This document shows positions 4,959 to 5,553 of a DNA stretch of 5,553 nt, in pieces. Made by a program: the position numbers and the translations under genes. Below the pieces are notes generated by a model. The model was not told where the DNA came from and did not search any database. It saw nothing but the letters and a program-made list of their open reading frames with translations. Within the stretch, counting starts at the first letter, position 1, and each line of letters opens with the position of its first letter. This stretch comes from Betaproteobacteria bacterium HGW-Betaproteobacteria-20 (GTDB taxonomy: Bacteria; Pseudomonadota; Gammaproteobacteria; Burkholderiales; Methylophilaceae), in assembly GCA_002842195.1 (NCBI GenBank), contig PHCL01000110.1, positions 1 to 5,553 of the forward strand, read 5' to 3'.

Positions 4959-5553
4959 TTAATCAAAATTTGGATTAAAAAACTCGCGCTGACCTTTAAT
5001 CTGCAAAATGCGGTTAAGCAGCAGATCAAGCGCGCTATCATTCTTTAAAATATTGAGCTTTGCGTTATTCACAATCAGCACGGGCGAGGTGTCGTAATTG
5101 TGAAAAAACTCGCTGTAGGCATTGGCCAATCGCTCTAAGTATTCGCGCGGAATATCTTGTTCATAGCTTACACTACGCTCTTCAACCCGCTCTACCAGCG
5201 CATCTACAGGCGTTTGCAGGTAAATCACCAGGTCGGGCTTAGGGGCTTTCAATTGCAAGTGCTGATAAATCTGATGGTATAACGCATACTCTTCATCATC
5301 TAAATTCAGCCGCGCAAATATCGGGTCTTTTTCTAAAAAAAAGTCAGCGATGACTGGTTTGGCAAACATGTCGCGCTGGTTTAAATCAGCAATCTGGCTG
5401 GCGCGCTGAAACAAAAAAAACAGCTGGGTTGGTAATGCGTAACGCTGGGCGTCCTGATAAAAACGTGGCAAAAACGGGTTGGCCTCAGCTTTTTCAGATA
5501 AGTAATCCACAGGAAATTTATCTGCCAGCATGCGTGCCAGCGTAGTTTTTCCG
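4959..5553 (-). CDS. Deoxynucleoside kinase, partial (5' end outside window)
   Basis: This is a bacterial deoxynucleoside (deoxyadenosine/deoxyguanosine-type) kinase, which phosphorylates deoxynucleosides for nucleotide salvage; the exact substrate cannot be read from the sequence. The window starts inside the Walker A loop: the first visible residues are GKTTLAR. About 197 residues are visible and perhaps 10-20 are missing. Other family features are FFLEKDPIFARLNL, PDLVIYLQTPVDALVERVEERS, and the arginine-containing lid near RSVSYEQDIP, followed by YLERLANAYSEFF. The ATG at 5531 is internal, because it falls after the ATP-binding lysine. The gene sits directly ahead of panB; in many betaproteobacteria such a kinase lies between folK and panB, so folK is expected just beyond the right edge. 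That would group folate, salvage and pantothenate functions in one transcript. Confidence 0.9.
   Translation of the reverse strand, partial: GKTTLARMLADKFPVDYLSEKAEANPFLPRFYQDAQRYALPTQLFFLFQRASQIADLNQRDMFAKPVIADFFLEKDPIFARLNLDDEEYALYHQIYQHLQLKAPKPDLVIYLQTPVDALVERVEERSVSYEQDIPREYLERLANAYSEFFHNYDTSPVLIVNNAKLNILKNDSALDLLLNRILQIKGQREFFNPNFD

Noticed and set aside
5335..5420. Two 8-base A/T runs in the kinase gene as programmed slippage sites
   Set aside because: The frame is intact across both runs, they encode ordinary Phe-rich segments, and no stop or stimulatory structure is seen.
5529..5531. ATG at 5531 as start of the kinase gene
   Set aside because: The frame stays open to the window edge and includes the GKTT part of the Walker A loop upstream of this ATG.
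1..5553. CRISPR array, tRNA/rRNA genes, phage or insertion-sequence genes, riboswitch
   Set aside because: No regularly spaced direct repeats, tRNA-like folds, transposase or integrase motifs were seen by eye on either strand.

Overview
This is an ordinary chromosomal stretch from a mid-GC Gram-negative bacterium. The protein sequences and the order deoxynucleoside kinase - panB - panC - panD point to a betaproteobacterium, possibly a methylotroph of the Methylophilaceae. That placement is inferred from remembered family sequences, not from a search. All seven supported genes lie on the minus strand and are read from right to left.

Right half (5553 to 3123): a deoxynucleoside kinase cut by the window edge is followed 9 bases later by panB. 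Next come an 86-base gap holding a 71-bp inverted-arm repeat, panC, and a 49-base gap with a good sigma70-type promoter for panD. panB, panC and panD supply three of the four pantothenate-branch steps: ketopantoate from ketoisovalerate, beta-alanine from aspartate, and their joining after reduction to pantoate. The reductase (panE or ilvC) is not in the window. All key catalytic residues that I can place are intact.

Middle (3122 to 1665): panD runs directly into rsfS (the stop TAA is followed at once by ATG). A 204-base gap follows, and then rlmH. RsfS and RlmH both act on the large ribosomal subunit and usually sit together, often behind nadD. Here nadD is absent and the pantothenate genes occupy the upstream place. 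rlmH starts with TTG behind a very strong Shine-Dalgarno sequence.

Left part (1662 to 1): a class I CPD photolyase gene starts 2 bases after rlmH. Beyond its stop lies a 113-bp imperfect palindrome built around the widespread TTCGACAAGCTCA-type repeat, and then an AT-rich segment and an unresolved left edge.

I see no phage, defence, CRISPR, tRNA or rRNA feature, and no evidence of a new multi-gene system. The items most worth a second look are the photolyase electron-transfer tryptophans, the two palindromic repeat elements, the internal panD promoter, and a short coding-like segment ahead of rlmH.
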